Assembly: GCA_021014325.1 (NCBI GenBank)
Contig: CM037460.1
Coordinates: 17,899,486 to 17,963,485 of the forward strand
Length of the DNA: 64,000 nucleotides
Direction: 5' to 3'
DNA from: Plazaster borealis
Lineage: Eukaryota; Echinodermata; Asteroidea; Forcipulatida; Labidiasteridae
Part shown: in pieces, positions 13,001 to 23,000 of the stretch
Layout: every line of letters begins with the position of its first letter
Numbering within the stretch: the first letter of the stretch is position 1
Made by a program: the position numbers and the translations under genes
The notes under the pieces: model-generated
What the model saw: the letters and a program-made list of their open reading frames with translations, nothing else
Database searches by the model: none
Told to the model about the DNA's origin: nothing

Positions 13001-16000
13001 GGCAAACTGTTTGACGCTGATTATGGTGGTATGCCTGGCCCCATGCATTAGCATTACATACGAAGTGTGGACCTAAGAACAAAAGAGGTCCACATAAGGA
13101 AGGGTTTTGAAGCCCTATGTGGACTTACACACGTCCACGAAAGGTTTTCACCAGTGTTGAAGAATAGGATTTTCCCTAAGTGTACAGAACAAAGGAATGT
13201 CCACAGAACGACTGCAACACAAACATGTGTGAAGCATGATCAGTTTACTAGTGCAGCCCTCACTCCATACCATTCAGTAACTCATGTATAATGTTCAAGT
13301 AAACATGAATACAAGTATACAGTAGACGGTTTCGCTTGCTCATAAAGGAAAAGGAAAAATCTTCATGCACAGGTAATCGTTCCATGAGCAAAGTGAATAT
13401 ATTATTGCAAAAAACCCCAGCAACATTTGACAAAGTAAGAAGCGATTCACATGACAAAGTCAAACAGATGAACAAGTGAATTTCAACAATGATTTGGTAA
13501 CTCACTGTGTAGTCCTGTGAAGCCGTATTCTTTACCCAGGAGAAATATGATGGTGTTGTGACGGTATTTGCCACATGGATGAACCTGTCAAATAAAAACC
13601 AACGAATTGATTTCTTTTCCAGTAGAAGGCTGCTAAAATCATGGTATCATTGTCGTTATAGTAATTTTGTAAATTTCTTTTGAATTTTTACTGGACTGAA
13701 ATAGTCCAGAACTTATAAAATGTAAAATAAATAAACCATTTATCTAATTATCACACCCGAGGGTGTCTCAAAGCACTCATTATTTGTTCTAATAGGTATG
13801 TGGAGCTATGTTTGAATTATAAGACCCATTTGTTTACATAGCACCGTGTAACGGTTTACAAGGTGCTCTGGCGCAATCTGTAGCCAACCATAACGCACCC
13901 CAGCGAACCCTTTCTCTTAACGATAAGTGTGCTGGGTTCTTTTATGTGCATGAAACAACACACTGGACCTATGGCTTTACGTCCCATCTGAAAGACGAAG
14001 CAATAATGTTCAAGTGTCTTGACACAGGTGTCAAGACCGGGACTCACCGAACCCACATTCTGCTGATCAGAAACATAAGAGGTGGAGTCCAATGCACTTG
14101 ACCACTCGGCCTCTATCTATCTGACTACGGTTACTTTATATTGTCTTTTTTGCCTTGAAGATGATCGGGCATACTGATTGAAACGTCGCCTTTCTCCTGA
14201 AGACAATCTGATCGAAACGAATACTGATCGAAACGTTGAGTTGTTAAACTATCGGTACTTTTCAGAACCACCACAACTCAGTCATAAAGAGATTATTACA
14301 TGATGTTACCTCAACAACCCTTACTAGATTAGTTTCAATAAGTCATCTTGGTGAGACAATCTATCCAGACAAGTCGACTTCTTAGATTCAACAAGTTGTC
14401 TTTACAATAGAAATTATCACAAGCCAACTTATTCCATAAAATAAGCCAACCTGGGGATTTAATTGATCTCATTATCTGGACGAGTGGTATTGACCCTTTG
14501 TGAGAACATCACACACGACTACCAGGCCTGGAATTACACGGAGGCCATGGAGGCCATGGCCTCTGTTTCCCCTGGTCTTGGCCTTGGTGCCTCTTCAAAA
14601 GTGTCCCATAGACTTTTGGATTTTCCAATGGAAGTGCCTTTTGCAAAATGAAAATGGCCTTGCCCTCTCAAAGATGAAATTTAAGGCCTGGGCTACTGTC
14701 TGCCACGCTCACCATTTTGGGAGTCACATTGCACGTACAAATTTTGGTTAGCATGTAAATGCCACGTCACCTAAAATGCGCACTACACTGTACAACAAAC
14801 AGGGACATCGACTCCTATAATGACGCAACCAAGATTATTGTGATGATGACGTCCTGTGAATTGGATCATAAGCACTTATGGGTTTTGTAGTTACCCTAAG
14901 CAAGCTGAAGAGTGATTGTGGCGTGTCGTGGTCGAGCGGATAAGAACACCGAACTCAAGCTCTGGTTTTTCTGATCAGCAGAGTGTGGGTTCGAATCCCA
15001 GTCATGACACTTGTGTCCTTAAGCAAGACACTTAACCACATGCTTCGTCCTTCGGATGGGACGCAAAGCCGTTGGTCCAGTGTGTTGTGTAATGCACGTA
15101 AAAGAACCCAGTGCACTTATCGTAAAGAGAAGGGGTTCGCCCGGGTGTTCCTGGTTGGATTGGCTGCATACATGTATTGCGCCACAGCACCTTGTAAACC
15201 ATTACATTGTGCTATAAATGAACAGGCCTCAAACTTCAAAAACATAGCTCCACATACCTTGCAAGAAATAATACCTTAAAGCGCTTAGAGGCTGGCCTGC
15301 AGTAGGCGCTATACAAATACGTTATATTATTATTATTATTACCGGTATCGAAGCAGGCTTGTTAATGACAACAAACTCCTCGGTGACTGTTAATAGCTCC
15401 AAGGGTTGTCCGGTCACCGGTGGCTCATGGCGGTGAACCATGGAACGCAGGAACTCATTGTTAACCAGAATCTTATCCAGTGAGACTTTCTTCCCATCAA
15501 TGGTTATCAATCCGCTGCTTATTGCCTTTTGCTGTAAAGGATGTAGGTTAGACAATAAAGCAAGACACTATTTAATAAAACTAATGAGCAAGAGAGAGCA
15601 CATGTATTTTCTGTGGGTATTTTTCTCTATTTTGGAGGGAGCATGGCTCTGGCCATACTCTGTATACTGTTTACTTGGGTGGGATAATGTCCTAAAGCTC
15701 TTGTTTTGTGTTTAAAGGTTTCGTACACGTTTGGTAATGACTCAAAACAAATATTAGCATAAAAACTTACTTAGTAACAAGCAACGGAGAGCTGTTGATA
15801 GTATAAAACATTGTAGGAAACGGCTCGCTCTGAAGTAACGTAGTTTTTGAGAAAGAGGTAATTTCTCACTAAAATAATAAAAACTTCTTGCAAGAAGTTT
15901 TTATTCCTATCTGAAAGCACACAAATTTGTACAGCAATGGTGTTTTTTCTTTCATCATTTTCTTGCAACTTCGATGACCAACTGAGCCCAAATTTGCACA

Positions 16001-19000
16001 GGCTTGTTATTTTGTGCATATGTTGGGATACACCAAGTGAGAACACTGCTCTTTGACAATTTCCAAACGTGTTCAGTGCCTTTAAATCATCTTTTTATCA
16101 GATCGGTGCAACAGACATGCAATAAATCAGCCGATCAGCTGGGAATGATAGGCACGGCCAACTCACATAATACTCTGGCGTTTCCGATCTGAACTCATGC
16201 CGGAAGACGTCCATTACAGACCGCTTCATCCACCGACCTTTGACATGAGCCTCAAACACAAACACGTACGGCGTTACTTTCCTCAGACCTGAGCCAAAAG
16301 AAACAGAAATTAAAAGCGAAATAAAATACTCAATAGGCTCATTTATTAATATTATGGAATATTTCAGCTGAATGTATATTCAGTTTGCAGAAACAACATG
16401 TGTATATATATCTACTTTGTTGTGTAGTTTTGTTCTTTGAGAGTTTGTCTTGCTATTTATTCTACTGCTGCTGAGTAGTTTTGGAATTCGGGAGACTACT
16501 TAGTTCTGAAAAGAATTGTCCTGCTTATTAACTACAACCTGGGGGGACATAGGAAATTGGCCGGGACTACTACTTTCTCTTAGTGGATCGAGGGGACTTC
16601 TCGTTATTAACTTCACTGCCGTGTAGAGGGTTCTTAATTGGTCTTAACGTTCAACTAGCTTGCTCTAGTCATCGTCAGGAGACTGAAGAGTGTTTGAGAT
16701 GCTGGTCTCTTTATAGGGATTCAGAGGTTTCAATTGTATTTTATAAATGAATTACATTTTTTGAGGGAGTTGATATTAATGTAATAATTCTGGTGTCAAG
16801 GTAAAGCCAAAAATCAAACTTCTTCATCCCCAATGCTATTATTTCATCAATTAAATTGTCTGCAGTACCAGCTGTAAGGGTAAAACATAAAAATCACATT
16901 CGCAAAACCACAATATTTCAAGACGTTTTCAAGAGCAAATTCCAAATCACTGAGTTTTTTATCGGAAGGAGCACCAACAACTTTCTACTCTAAATGGTCC
17001 CAAAACTCCAAAACTTATTTATTTATTAATTCTGGTTGTGAAGCCAAGGATTCTCAGAAAAGAGAATTTAATCACTATACTAGTCAAGAACCCCATGGAG
17101 AGAAGACAAGGAAGGAAGTTTCAGTTTTAGATGTGGGAGGAAAACACCAGAGAATGAATCCAGGGGAAACCCACGCAGTCAGGTAGGGACTGAACACCCA
17201 ATCCACATAGTGCCCCCGATGGGATTCGAACTGGGGTCCTAGAGGTGGAAGGTGAGGAAACAGAAACCATTACGCCAACCCGACTGATATTAATTATCTT
17301 TAGAAGGTGGGGACATTGCTTTCACCTACCATTTTCAAAGTAGTATGAGGTTTCATTGAATTTCTCATCATTGGCGAACTTCTGTATCTTCTTTGGATGT
17401 CGGTCCAGTTTCTTTCCCTGTAGTGGAATGCAATTCAAAAGGGTCTTAAAGTTAGGCAACAGAAAAAGTCTTTCTTATAATTAGTTTCATCTTCTAGTTG
17501 AAAAGTACTTCCAGAAGTTCCAGCACTAGTTGTGATAATCGAAAACTTTTTGGGTCAACATTTTGAATGTACCCAATTGCACTATCTTATAAGTGGCTGT
17601 CGTATTTAAATTTGCAATAGAATCCCAATTTAAACATCCAAAATTAAAACAAAGTGTATACAAAAGAAGAAAAAAGTATATTCAGATGTTAAATACTCCG
17701 GCAAGCATTGTGATTCTATCAGAGGATTTGAATGGTTCTGAACATAGTGGCTCCGCACTCTTTGGCCAGTTGAGGCTGAACCTATTCTATCCTTTCCTGT
17801 TGCGGTAGACTAAAATTGCCAAATTTGAATACACAGTCCATCGTAGCTCTTAATATAGGGCTGACTCTGAGGAGCGTGACCCAGAGCTGGGATTATCGCA
17901 GCTGTTCCAGCGAGTACTGTGCCTGCAAGTGTAATTAATTAGTAATTTCCCTGCACAAATGAAATATAATACTAAAACTTATTAATGCAAAAAATAGTTA
18001 GCCTGACGTTTCGACCCTAGCTAGCAGAGTCTTTTCTCAAACTTATTAAATTAAATAATGTTGATATATTATGAAAACAGTTTTAAAAAAAAAATAACAA
18101 ACAAAATTAAATCAACAATGTAAATGTATACAAATTTAGCCGTTCACATTACAATAAAACAATAACTACTTCTTGTTAAAATATAGGAATGACAATATTC
18201 TGTTTCAATGACAATATTTCCTTGTTTTCAAACTTCAATTTCAGGAAAACACTCAAACTTCAATATGTAGGATCGGATGGGTGAAAAAGTTCTTACTTCA
18301 AAGTTCTTACTTAAAGGTATTGTACACTTTTGGTAACAGCTCAAAATCAGTGTCCACATTTTTTGTGATTCAACATATGCATGAAAAAACAAACCTGTGA
18401 AAGTTTGAGCTTAATTGGTCATCGAGGTTACCAGAAAATAGTGAAAAGAGACCCTATGTGTTTTCTGTTTTTTCAATTTGTCGCGCGTGATAAAAACTAT
18501 TCTTTTACTCATTTCTCAGAAATGATAGCATTTTAGGCAGAAATATTTTTAAGGAACCCTTTCTATCATTACTTACTTTAAATCATGTAAGTTATGTGTG
18601 AATCTGTGAACATTGTGTTTTTTCGATCTTACCAATAGTGTACAGGGCCTTTAAATTTTCAATGCATTTCAATTTTTATTTACCTTTTTAGTTTTAGTTT
18701 TATCACCGAACCACTTCCTCTTTTCAGCATAGCTTCTTAGGGAGGAGTCCACCATGGCACCACCCTCCCCCTCCAGCGGGACGTCTGGCCGATGAGAGGT
18801 GCTGCCGTTCCCCTGCAGGGCAACCTGGTCGCTGAAAACCGGTGGCCTACAATCTTTATCGGATGTCACAACAACATCCAAACCAATTGTTCTAGATTCG
18901 GCCATATCTGTTGGTAAAGTGCTGGTATCAGATTTCAACAACTTGGCTTGTTCAAGTTGTTTTTTGGGGATAGGACTGTCGTTGTCGTCGAAAGATAAAC

Positions 19001-19175
19001 TCGGAGTCAGTGGTGTTGTTTTGCACGCAGTCCCGCTACATTTTATGCTCCATTGCCACAACACGTGTTTGTTGTTTACATTTACAATGTTGAAAAAAGT
19101 TGTTCGTGCAAATAAGTCTTTAAATGAATGAGCCTGCGCAATTATTGTACGTAAAAATGAAGCATTTTGGACCAT
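5806..19175 (-). CDS. RPUSD2: RPUSD2-like RNA pseudouridine synthase, 11 exons
   Basis: Predicted RluA-family enzyme that isomerises uridine to pseudouridine in RNA. Exons, read on the minus strand: 18684-19175, 17330-17417, 16167-16288, 15343-15531, 13506-13584, 11258-11306, 10757-10849, 9298-9434, 8720-8865, 6416-7024, 5806-5895. All introns are GT-AG and phases close exactly (2094 nt, 697 aa plus stop). Visible in order: a basic N-terminal region, an S4-like RNA-binding segment (about 230-297), [11 protein letters not shown], the catalytic HRLDRLTSG with Asp329, [12 protein letters not shown], and a conserved C-terminal [16 protein letters not shown]...LHALSYKGPDFEF tail typical of RPUSD2. 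Human RPUSD2 is shorter (about 545 aa); the excess is mainly the N-terminus and a Ser/Glu/Asp-rich insert in exon 10. It is divergent from TONSL, 884 bp away. RPUSD1/RPUSD4 are less likely because this C-terminal tail is RPUSD2-specific. Confidence 0.93.
6116..6291. repeat. Foldback with 41-bp inverted ends
   Basis: 'ccctttgcacag' ... 'gcgtgtagagcctcgactt' at 6116-6156 is mirrored at 6250-6291. RPUSD2 intron 10. Confidence 0.82.
7480..8045. repeat. Dispersed repeat remnants in RPUSD2 intron 9
   Basis: 'aggcaaggatc ... ggcttgcctt' resembles 28.97-29.04 kb, and 'gttctcccttaaca ... ctagttca' resembles 41.55-41.64 kb. An (ACAAT)n run lies near 7800. Confidence 0.45.
8284..8656 (+). mobile_element. 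MITE-1 copy
   Basis: Ends TTAAAGGCACTGAACACG and CGTGTACAGTGCCTTTAA, palindromic with TTAA at both edges. RPUSD2 intron 9, just downstream of exon 9. Confidence 0.87.
8720..17417 (-). CDS. RPUSD2: RPUSD2 catalytic core exons 2-9
   Basis: Exon 2 reads [14 protein letters not shown]. Exon 3 gives [20 protein letters not shown]. Exon 4 carries the S4-like segment and [15 protein letters not shown]. Exon 5 gives [11 protein letters not shown]. Exon 6, only 49 nt, encodes the catalytic motif [14 protein letters not shown]. Exons 7-8 form the central fold ([32 protein letters not shown]). Exon 9 holds the [15 protein letters not shown] motif. The exon 9 acceptor is the upstream of two AGs 13 bases apart: only the acceptor before 8865 restores the conserved HTGR. 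Confidence 0.92.
10111..10490 (+). mobile_element. SINE-A copy (tRNA-Leu-derived)
   Basis: The tRNA-like head has an A box (TGGCCGAGCGGTC) and a B box (GGTTCGAATCC), followed by CATGACAC, which pairs with the head start. A shared body follows (ccttgagc-aggcacttaacc ... ttgatttgggt-like) with an A/T-rich tail. In RPUSD2 intron 7. Confidence 0.85.
10538..10724. mobile_element. Foldback element FB-CCWGG
   Basis: GCCCAATTTCATAGAGC ... GCTCTATGAAATTGGGC, with long imperfect inverted symmetry. Flanks TCTGG and CCTGG. RPUSD2 intron 7. Confidence 0.85.
11069..11190 (-). mobile_element. 'caggcctg' element fragment
   Basis: CAGGCCTGGAATTTCATCTTT and 'gcgaagggtacttccat' match the family; the far end is lost. 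RPUSD2 intron 6. Confidence 0.6.
11389..11759 (+). mobile_element. MITE-1 copy
   Basis: Ends TTAAAGGCATCGTACACG and CGTGTACGATGCCTTTAA. RPUSD2 intron 5. Confidence 0.87.
11775..12329 (-). mobile_element. SINE-B copy with internal 100-bp duplication
   Basis: Same family on the minus strand, head at 12329. The body is expanded by a tandem 100-bp duplication (11948-12147) that carries a piece of foldback-like sequence. RPUSD2 intron 5. Confidence 0.78.
11948..12147 (+). repeat. 100-bp tandem duplication
   Basis: Two units of exactly 100 bp (11948-12047, 12048-12147) with few differences, inside a SINE-B. Confidence 0.88.
12389..12418. repeat. (AAT)n microsatellite
   Basis: About ten AAT units at the tail of the 12.5-kb retrotransposon fragment. 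Confidence 0.9.
12390..12945 (-). mobile_element. Non-LTR retrotransposon 3' fragment (L2/CR1-like RT end)
   Basis: On the minus strand, 12517-12921 reads [52 protein letters not shown] and [10 protein letters not shown], then a stop. This is the conserved C-terminal end of reverse transcriptase in L2/CR1/jockey-like elements. About 100 bases of 3' tail follow, ending in an (ATT)n microsatellite, typical of such elements. It is 5'-truncated and lies in RPUSD2 intron 5. Confidence 0.82.
13770..14117 (-). mobile_element. SINE-B copy
   Basis: Reverse complement of the 14.9-kb family: 'gtgtgctgggttctttta', 'gggactcaccgaacccaca' and 'gaccactcggcc' mark body, B box and A box. RPUSD2 intron 4. Confidence 0.8.
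14523..14693 (+). mobile_element. 'caggcctg' terminal-repeat element, uninterrupted
   Basis: Bounded by CAGGCCTGGAATT and AAGGCCTGG; interior 'caatggaagtgccttttgca'. RPUSD2 intron 4. Confidence 0.75.
14923..15341 (+). mobile_element. SINE-B copy (tRNA-derived), abuts RPUSD2 exon 4
   Basis: tRNA-like head (GTGTCGTGGTCGAGCGG, GGTTCGAATCC), a body distinct from SINE-A, and a tail ending 'ggcgctatacaaatacg' plus (ATT)n. The tail touches the splice donor of RPUSD2 exon 4 on the opposite strand. Confidence 0.88.
15711..16086 (-). mobile_element. MITE-1 copy
   Basis: Reverse copy between RPUSD2 exons 3 and 4, bounded by TTTAAAGG and CCTTTAAA. Confidence 0.86.
16440..16700 (+). mobile_element. Element related to the 38.8-kb repeat, with hammerhead-like core
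   Basis: Shares 'aaaagaattgtcctgctt' and 'aggggacttctcgttatta' with 38.76-39.3 kb. On the minus strand CTGACGA (16678-16672), an ACTAG/CTAGT hairpin and TGAACG follow. RPUSD2 intron 2. Confidence 0.55.
17020..17286 (-). mobile_element. SINE-D copy (tRNA-like head)
   Basis: Contains 'gggattcgaactggggtcc' (B box in reverse), 'ccccatggagagaagacaag' and 'ttttagatgtgggaggaaa'. The same body occurs at 22.9, 27.5 and 30.4 kb. RPUSD2 intron 2. Confidence 0.8.
17985..18050 (-). repeat. 'cgaaacgtc' box element
   Basis: 'gcctgacgtttcgaccctagc ... agagtctttt' is the reverse of boxes at 21.59 and 63.8 kb. RPUSD2 intron 1. Confidence 0.6.
18312..18657 (+). mobile_element. MITE-3 copy
   Basis: Inverted ends 'ttaaaggtattgtacact' and 'agtgtacagggcctttaa'. 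The interior resembles MITE-1 in 'acatatgcatgaaaa'. RPUSD2 intron 1, about 27 bases after the exon 1 donor. Confidence 0.78.
18684..19175 (-). CDS. RPUSD2: RPUSD2 exon 1 (N-terminal, start codon)
   Basis: The open frame runs upstream to a GTG at 19232. The first in-frame ATG is at 19175 ([12 protein letters not shown]...), which is the start expected in a eukaryote. The first 20-30 residues are basic/hydrophobic and low in acidic residues, so a mitochondrial targeting peptide is possible but unproven. The rest is Ser/Thr/Pro-rich, without recognisable domains, and ends in a Lys-rich stretch (KTKTKK) at the donor. Splicing to exon 2 is in phase 0. Confidence 0.8.
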
Positions 19176-20059
19176 TGTATAATGTTCAATCCAATTGTTA
19201 ATACCATGGAGGAAGAATGACAATACTTCCACGTGAATTTACCTTCAATTTTTTTAAGACGGTCGTCTTGTCCGTGTGTTTTCATTCATCATGCCTTGCC
19301 AAAATAGAGTGGCAGCGCATCTTAAAGATTTGCCCAATGTGCATTGTGCGCACAATTTTTACAATGTATTAGATTGAGCGCTGATGGTGCTGTTAAAGTA
19401 GTGAGGAAAATGAACAGGTTTACTGCGCAATCTGGGAAAATTCCTAAAAATGCGCCCTCTGTGTCCATGCACCCCCTCCACACCTGCGAAAGTTATTTCA
19501 GTTGCAAATACACCATTCCGTCCGGTAAATGCTACTTTCCTACACAATCCAAGTCTACAATATAATAGACAACTAATTTTCCTGTATTCTTGGAAAATAC
19601 CCCAAAAGTTACCGTTAATTCAGGATCAGAAATCAGAATGCGCGCGGCCGGCTACCACAGCACAACTAGTTGTGTCTATTTTGCTCTTATTTTACCAACA
19701 TTTTTTATGCAAACCTAAGCCTATTTTCTGAATATATTAGTACTTTTCGTTTGTAATAGAGACTGTGATTTGGATAGTTCCAATTTGTTTATTTTCCATA
19801 GTAATTTTTTATAGTAAGAAGGGAAACAAACAAATTGTATGATAATGCTTAATTTTGTCTTCTAAAAATAACGAGCACTAATTAGCACCCCTTTGGAAAA
19901 AGAATGGCTATTGGGTCAATCGCGGGAATTTCAAGATGGCGAGGTCTACAAAAAGTAGGATGGCGTTTTGACGTCTGAACAAAAACATGACAAACTTAAC
20001 GTTAGGCTTAATTTTCAACAAATTTTGAAACGAGTTCGGTGCCTTGAGTTCTCTTCAAG
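19176..20059. promoter_or_regulatory. Bidirectional promoter region RPUSD2/TONSL
   Basis: 884 bp lie between divergent start codons. CAAGATGGCG at 19932-19941 matches the YY1 box common at animal housekeeping start sites, and a second GGATGGCG lies at 19958-19965. No repeat of the families seen elsewhere was noticed here, unlike the flanking introns. Confidence 0.6.
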
Positions 20060-23000
20060 ATGAATTCTCAAGACAGAAAGGAGTTCAAGAGTAAGTTATA
20101 ATCTTGTTTTCTCCCTCTCTCCATGGAGGAACCTCTCTCAGTCTCACTTCAAAAAAGAAATGAAACCGGCCACTTTTTACTTACTTTTTACTGTGGTGGT
20201 TTTGTTAATGTTATAGGCCTATAGTCAGGTGCATGCTGTCGTCAACCATTCAATAGTTGAACTTTAAATAAATGGAACACATAAAGTTATATGACATAAG
20301 GCTTGGTACCTAACTTATTAATTAAAATTAATAATTATTTGTGGATTTTTAGTATTTTAAACTGACTTCCCGACCGAGCTGAGTGAAAAATTGTTGAGTG
20401 AAGTTGAAGTGAACTCCAATTCTTTTGGGGGAAACTGTCAATTTTGGATGATATTTAAAAAACCCACTAGGCCTAAATATCATTTGAACCTGATCACATG
20501 ACTTAAAGACCATGTAACCATGGAAACTGTGTCATGCTTGTTATATTTTGTAAACACTAGTAGAAGCTCCTTTGCTTTGTCAAACCTTGGAGGAATTAAA
20601 GGAATTCCTTCCTCCAGACCATGGTCAACAAACTCAAACTAGATCATAGATATTCCACTGCGGCTGTCATGATTATTAATTAAAGGAATTTTCTGCCTAA
20701 GATTAGAAGATTAGAAGATACGTGTAGGCTAATGATAGTTAGATTTATTAATGTTATGTGGATTGAAAACGAAAGTACAAATATTGGTAATATAATTTGA
20801 AATAAAATAACACTAACATTTAGCCTAAAAATTAAACAATAACATTTCAAATTGGGGGACAATTTGTGTTACAGGACTTCAGAAGTGCAAGCTGAAGTCT
20901 CAGGCCGCCGGGAAGCTCAAAGAAGAGGCTGAAATCTGTAATGTCTTGGGGGAACTACTTTCCAAGTATGGTAAGTTGACCACCGGTGGAGCATCCAGGA
21001 TTCATCTTAGGATTGGTTTAGGAGGCCCAGGCCTGAAATTTCATCTTTGAGAGGACAAGAACATTTATATTTTACAAAGGGCACTTCCATTGAAAAATCT
21101 CTTTAAGTCTATGGGAAACTTTTGAAGGGGCACCAAGGCAGGGCAACAGAGGCCATGTCCTCCGTGGCCTCCGTTTAATTCCAGGCCTGGAGGAACTAAA
21201 ATACTATGTACAGAACAGCAGGGTTTTTTTGGGACAGGTTTTGGAAATGGTGCTTAGGCCAACAAATTTTGCTTGTTATGTTCATTAAGTTTGGGCAAAT
21301 GGGTGAGTTCTTGAGTTGATCGGGGGGACTTCTCGTAATTAACTTCACTGCCGCAGAGTGTAAATGTAAATGATTTTCCAACATTGTGTAAGTGTTGTTT
21401 ATATGTCCATCGCCTGTTAAAAAAAAAAAAAAATTCTGCCCCCCCCTTTGTCTCCCTTTTCATTGTTTACCCCTTGCTTTTCTGTGTGCTCTCTGCCTCT
21501 CTCTCTCTATTCATGTATTTCCACTTGACTGCTTCTGTTACACTTATATACTTGTTCATGTGTGTTGTGTTGTCATTTAGCCTTCAAGAAAGACTCTGCT
21601 AGGGTCGAAACGTCAGGCCATTAACTATTTAAAAAAAAAAAGTTGTAAACTTTCTGCAATTTGTTATGTCCAATCAGGCGAATACGAAGAAGCTATCAAA
21701 GAACATCAACACGAATTGCAACTCTCAGAGTCAGCTCAGGATGTCATCGGGGCAGCAGTTGCCAATCGCAAGATCGGGGAATGCTACAGTCAACTCGGCC
21801 ACTACAAGAAAGCCCTCCGTCATCAAGGGCACCATCTGGAGCTGGCCCGGTCTGTGGATAACTACGTTGAAGAGCAGCGAGCACACGCCACTATTGGACG
21901 GACATACTTGTTCCAAGGGGAGAACAGCAAACAGAGCGACCCGGATGTGGCTCAAGTTGCACTACATAAGGCCAGGGAGTCGTTCTTCAAGTAAGGACTG
22001 GGTCACTTGAACTTTTAACATTCTTGGTTTGGGCTTAGATTTCATGTCGGGCCACAGAAGCCACAGCCTCTGATGCCCTGGTTTAGGACCTGGGCCCAAT
22101 TTCATAAAGCCTGTAAGCATAAAGCACAGAAAAATCTTGCTTAAAAGAAACTGGTTACCAGACAAAAATCCATAAAGTTTACATTGTTGCAACTGGTGCC
22201 CCACTAGTTTTTTGCGGAGCAAGGAAATTTGCTAAGCAGTATTTTCTGCTTAACAGCTTTTCTGAAATTATGCCCTGGGCCCAATTTCATAGAGCTGCTT
22301 AACAGCCGATTTTGTGCTTTACTGCATGAGTTTCCATTTCATAGCACTGCTAACCGTAAGCACACGAAAAGGCATGCTAACCTTCCAGAGTGCTTACTGT
22401 ATGAAAATGAATGATGTAACAAATGCAAATCTATGGTGAACGCGCATGCTGGCCGCCTAAATTTCTTGGGCAAACCATGCTGTTTAAGAGTGCTGGGGTT
22501 TTTTATGGAGAATTGTTGTTGTCCTTATAGAAGAGTACAGTAATTGGCCTACTACATTTTTTGTTGACATTTAGGAGTCTGGAAGTATGTGGCCACCTGA
22601 AGGGTGTGGTATCAGAGAGAGAGCTGATGGAGATGAAAGCAAGACTGTATCTCAACATAGGCCTGGTCTACGACAATCAGGGGGACAATGTCAACTCGGC
22701 AAAGTTCATCAAGCAGGCTGTCTTCATCGCTGAGTAAGGGAATTATTATTATTCTGGTAATGAAACCAGGGATGCTTCATAAGTGAACTTAATCACTGTA
22801 GCTCACAAGCCTGAGGAAACCTGTAAACAAGGGTGCTTGCTATGTGAACCAGAAACACTGGGGTTAACCCTTACTCTTCCATGATAGCCCTGACTTAAGC
22901 ATGGTGATTCAGTGGGAAACCATATGCTGTTAGAAAATTCCTTCTGTGCTAAAGCAACGGGGTGGTCAGGTTGGCGTAGTGGTATCTTTCCCTGCCTTCC

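Noticed and set aside
19176..19232. RPUSD2 start at 19232
   Set aside because: That codon is GTG; the first in-frame ATG is at 19175.
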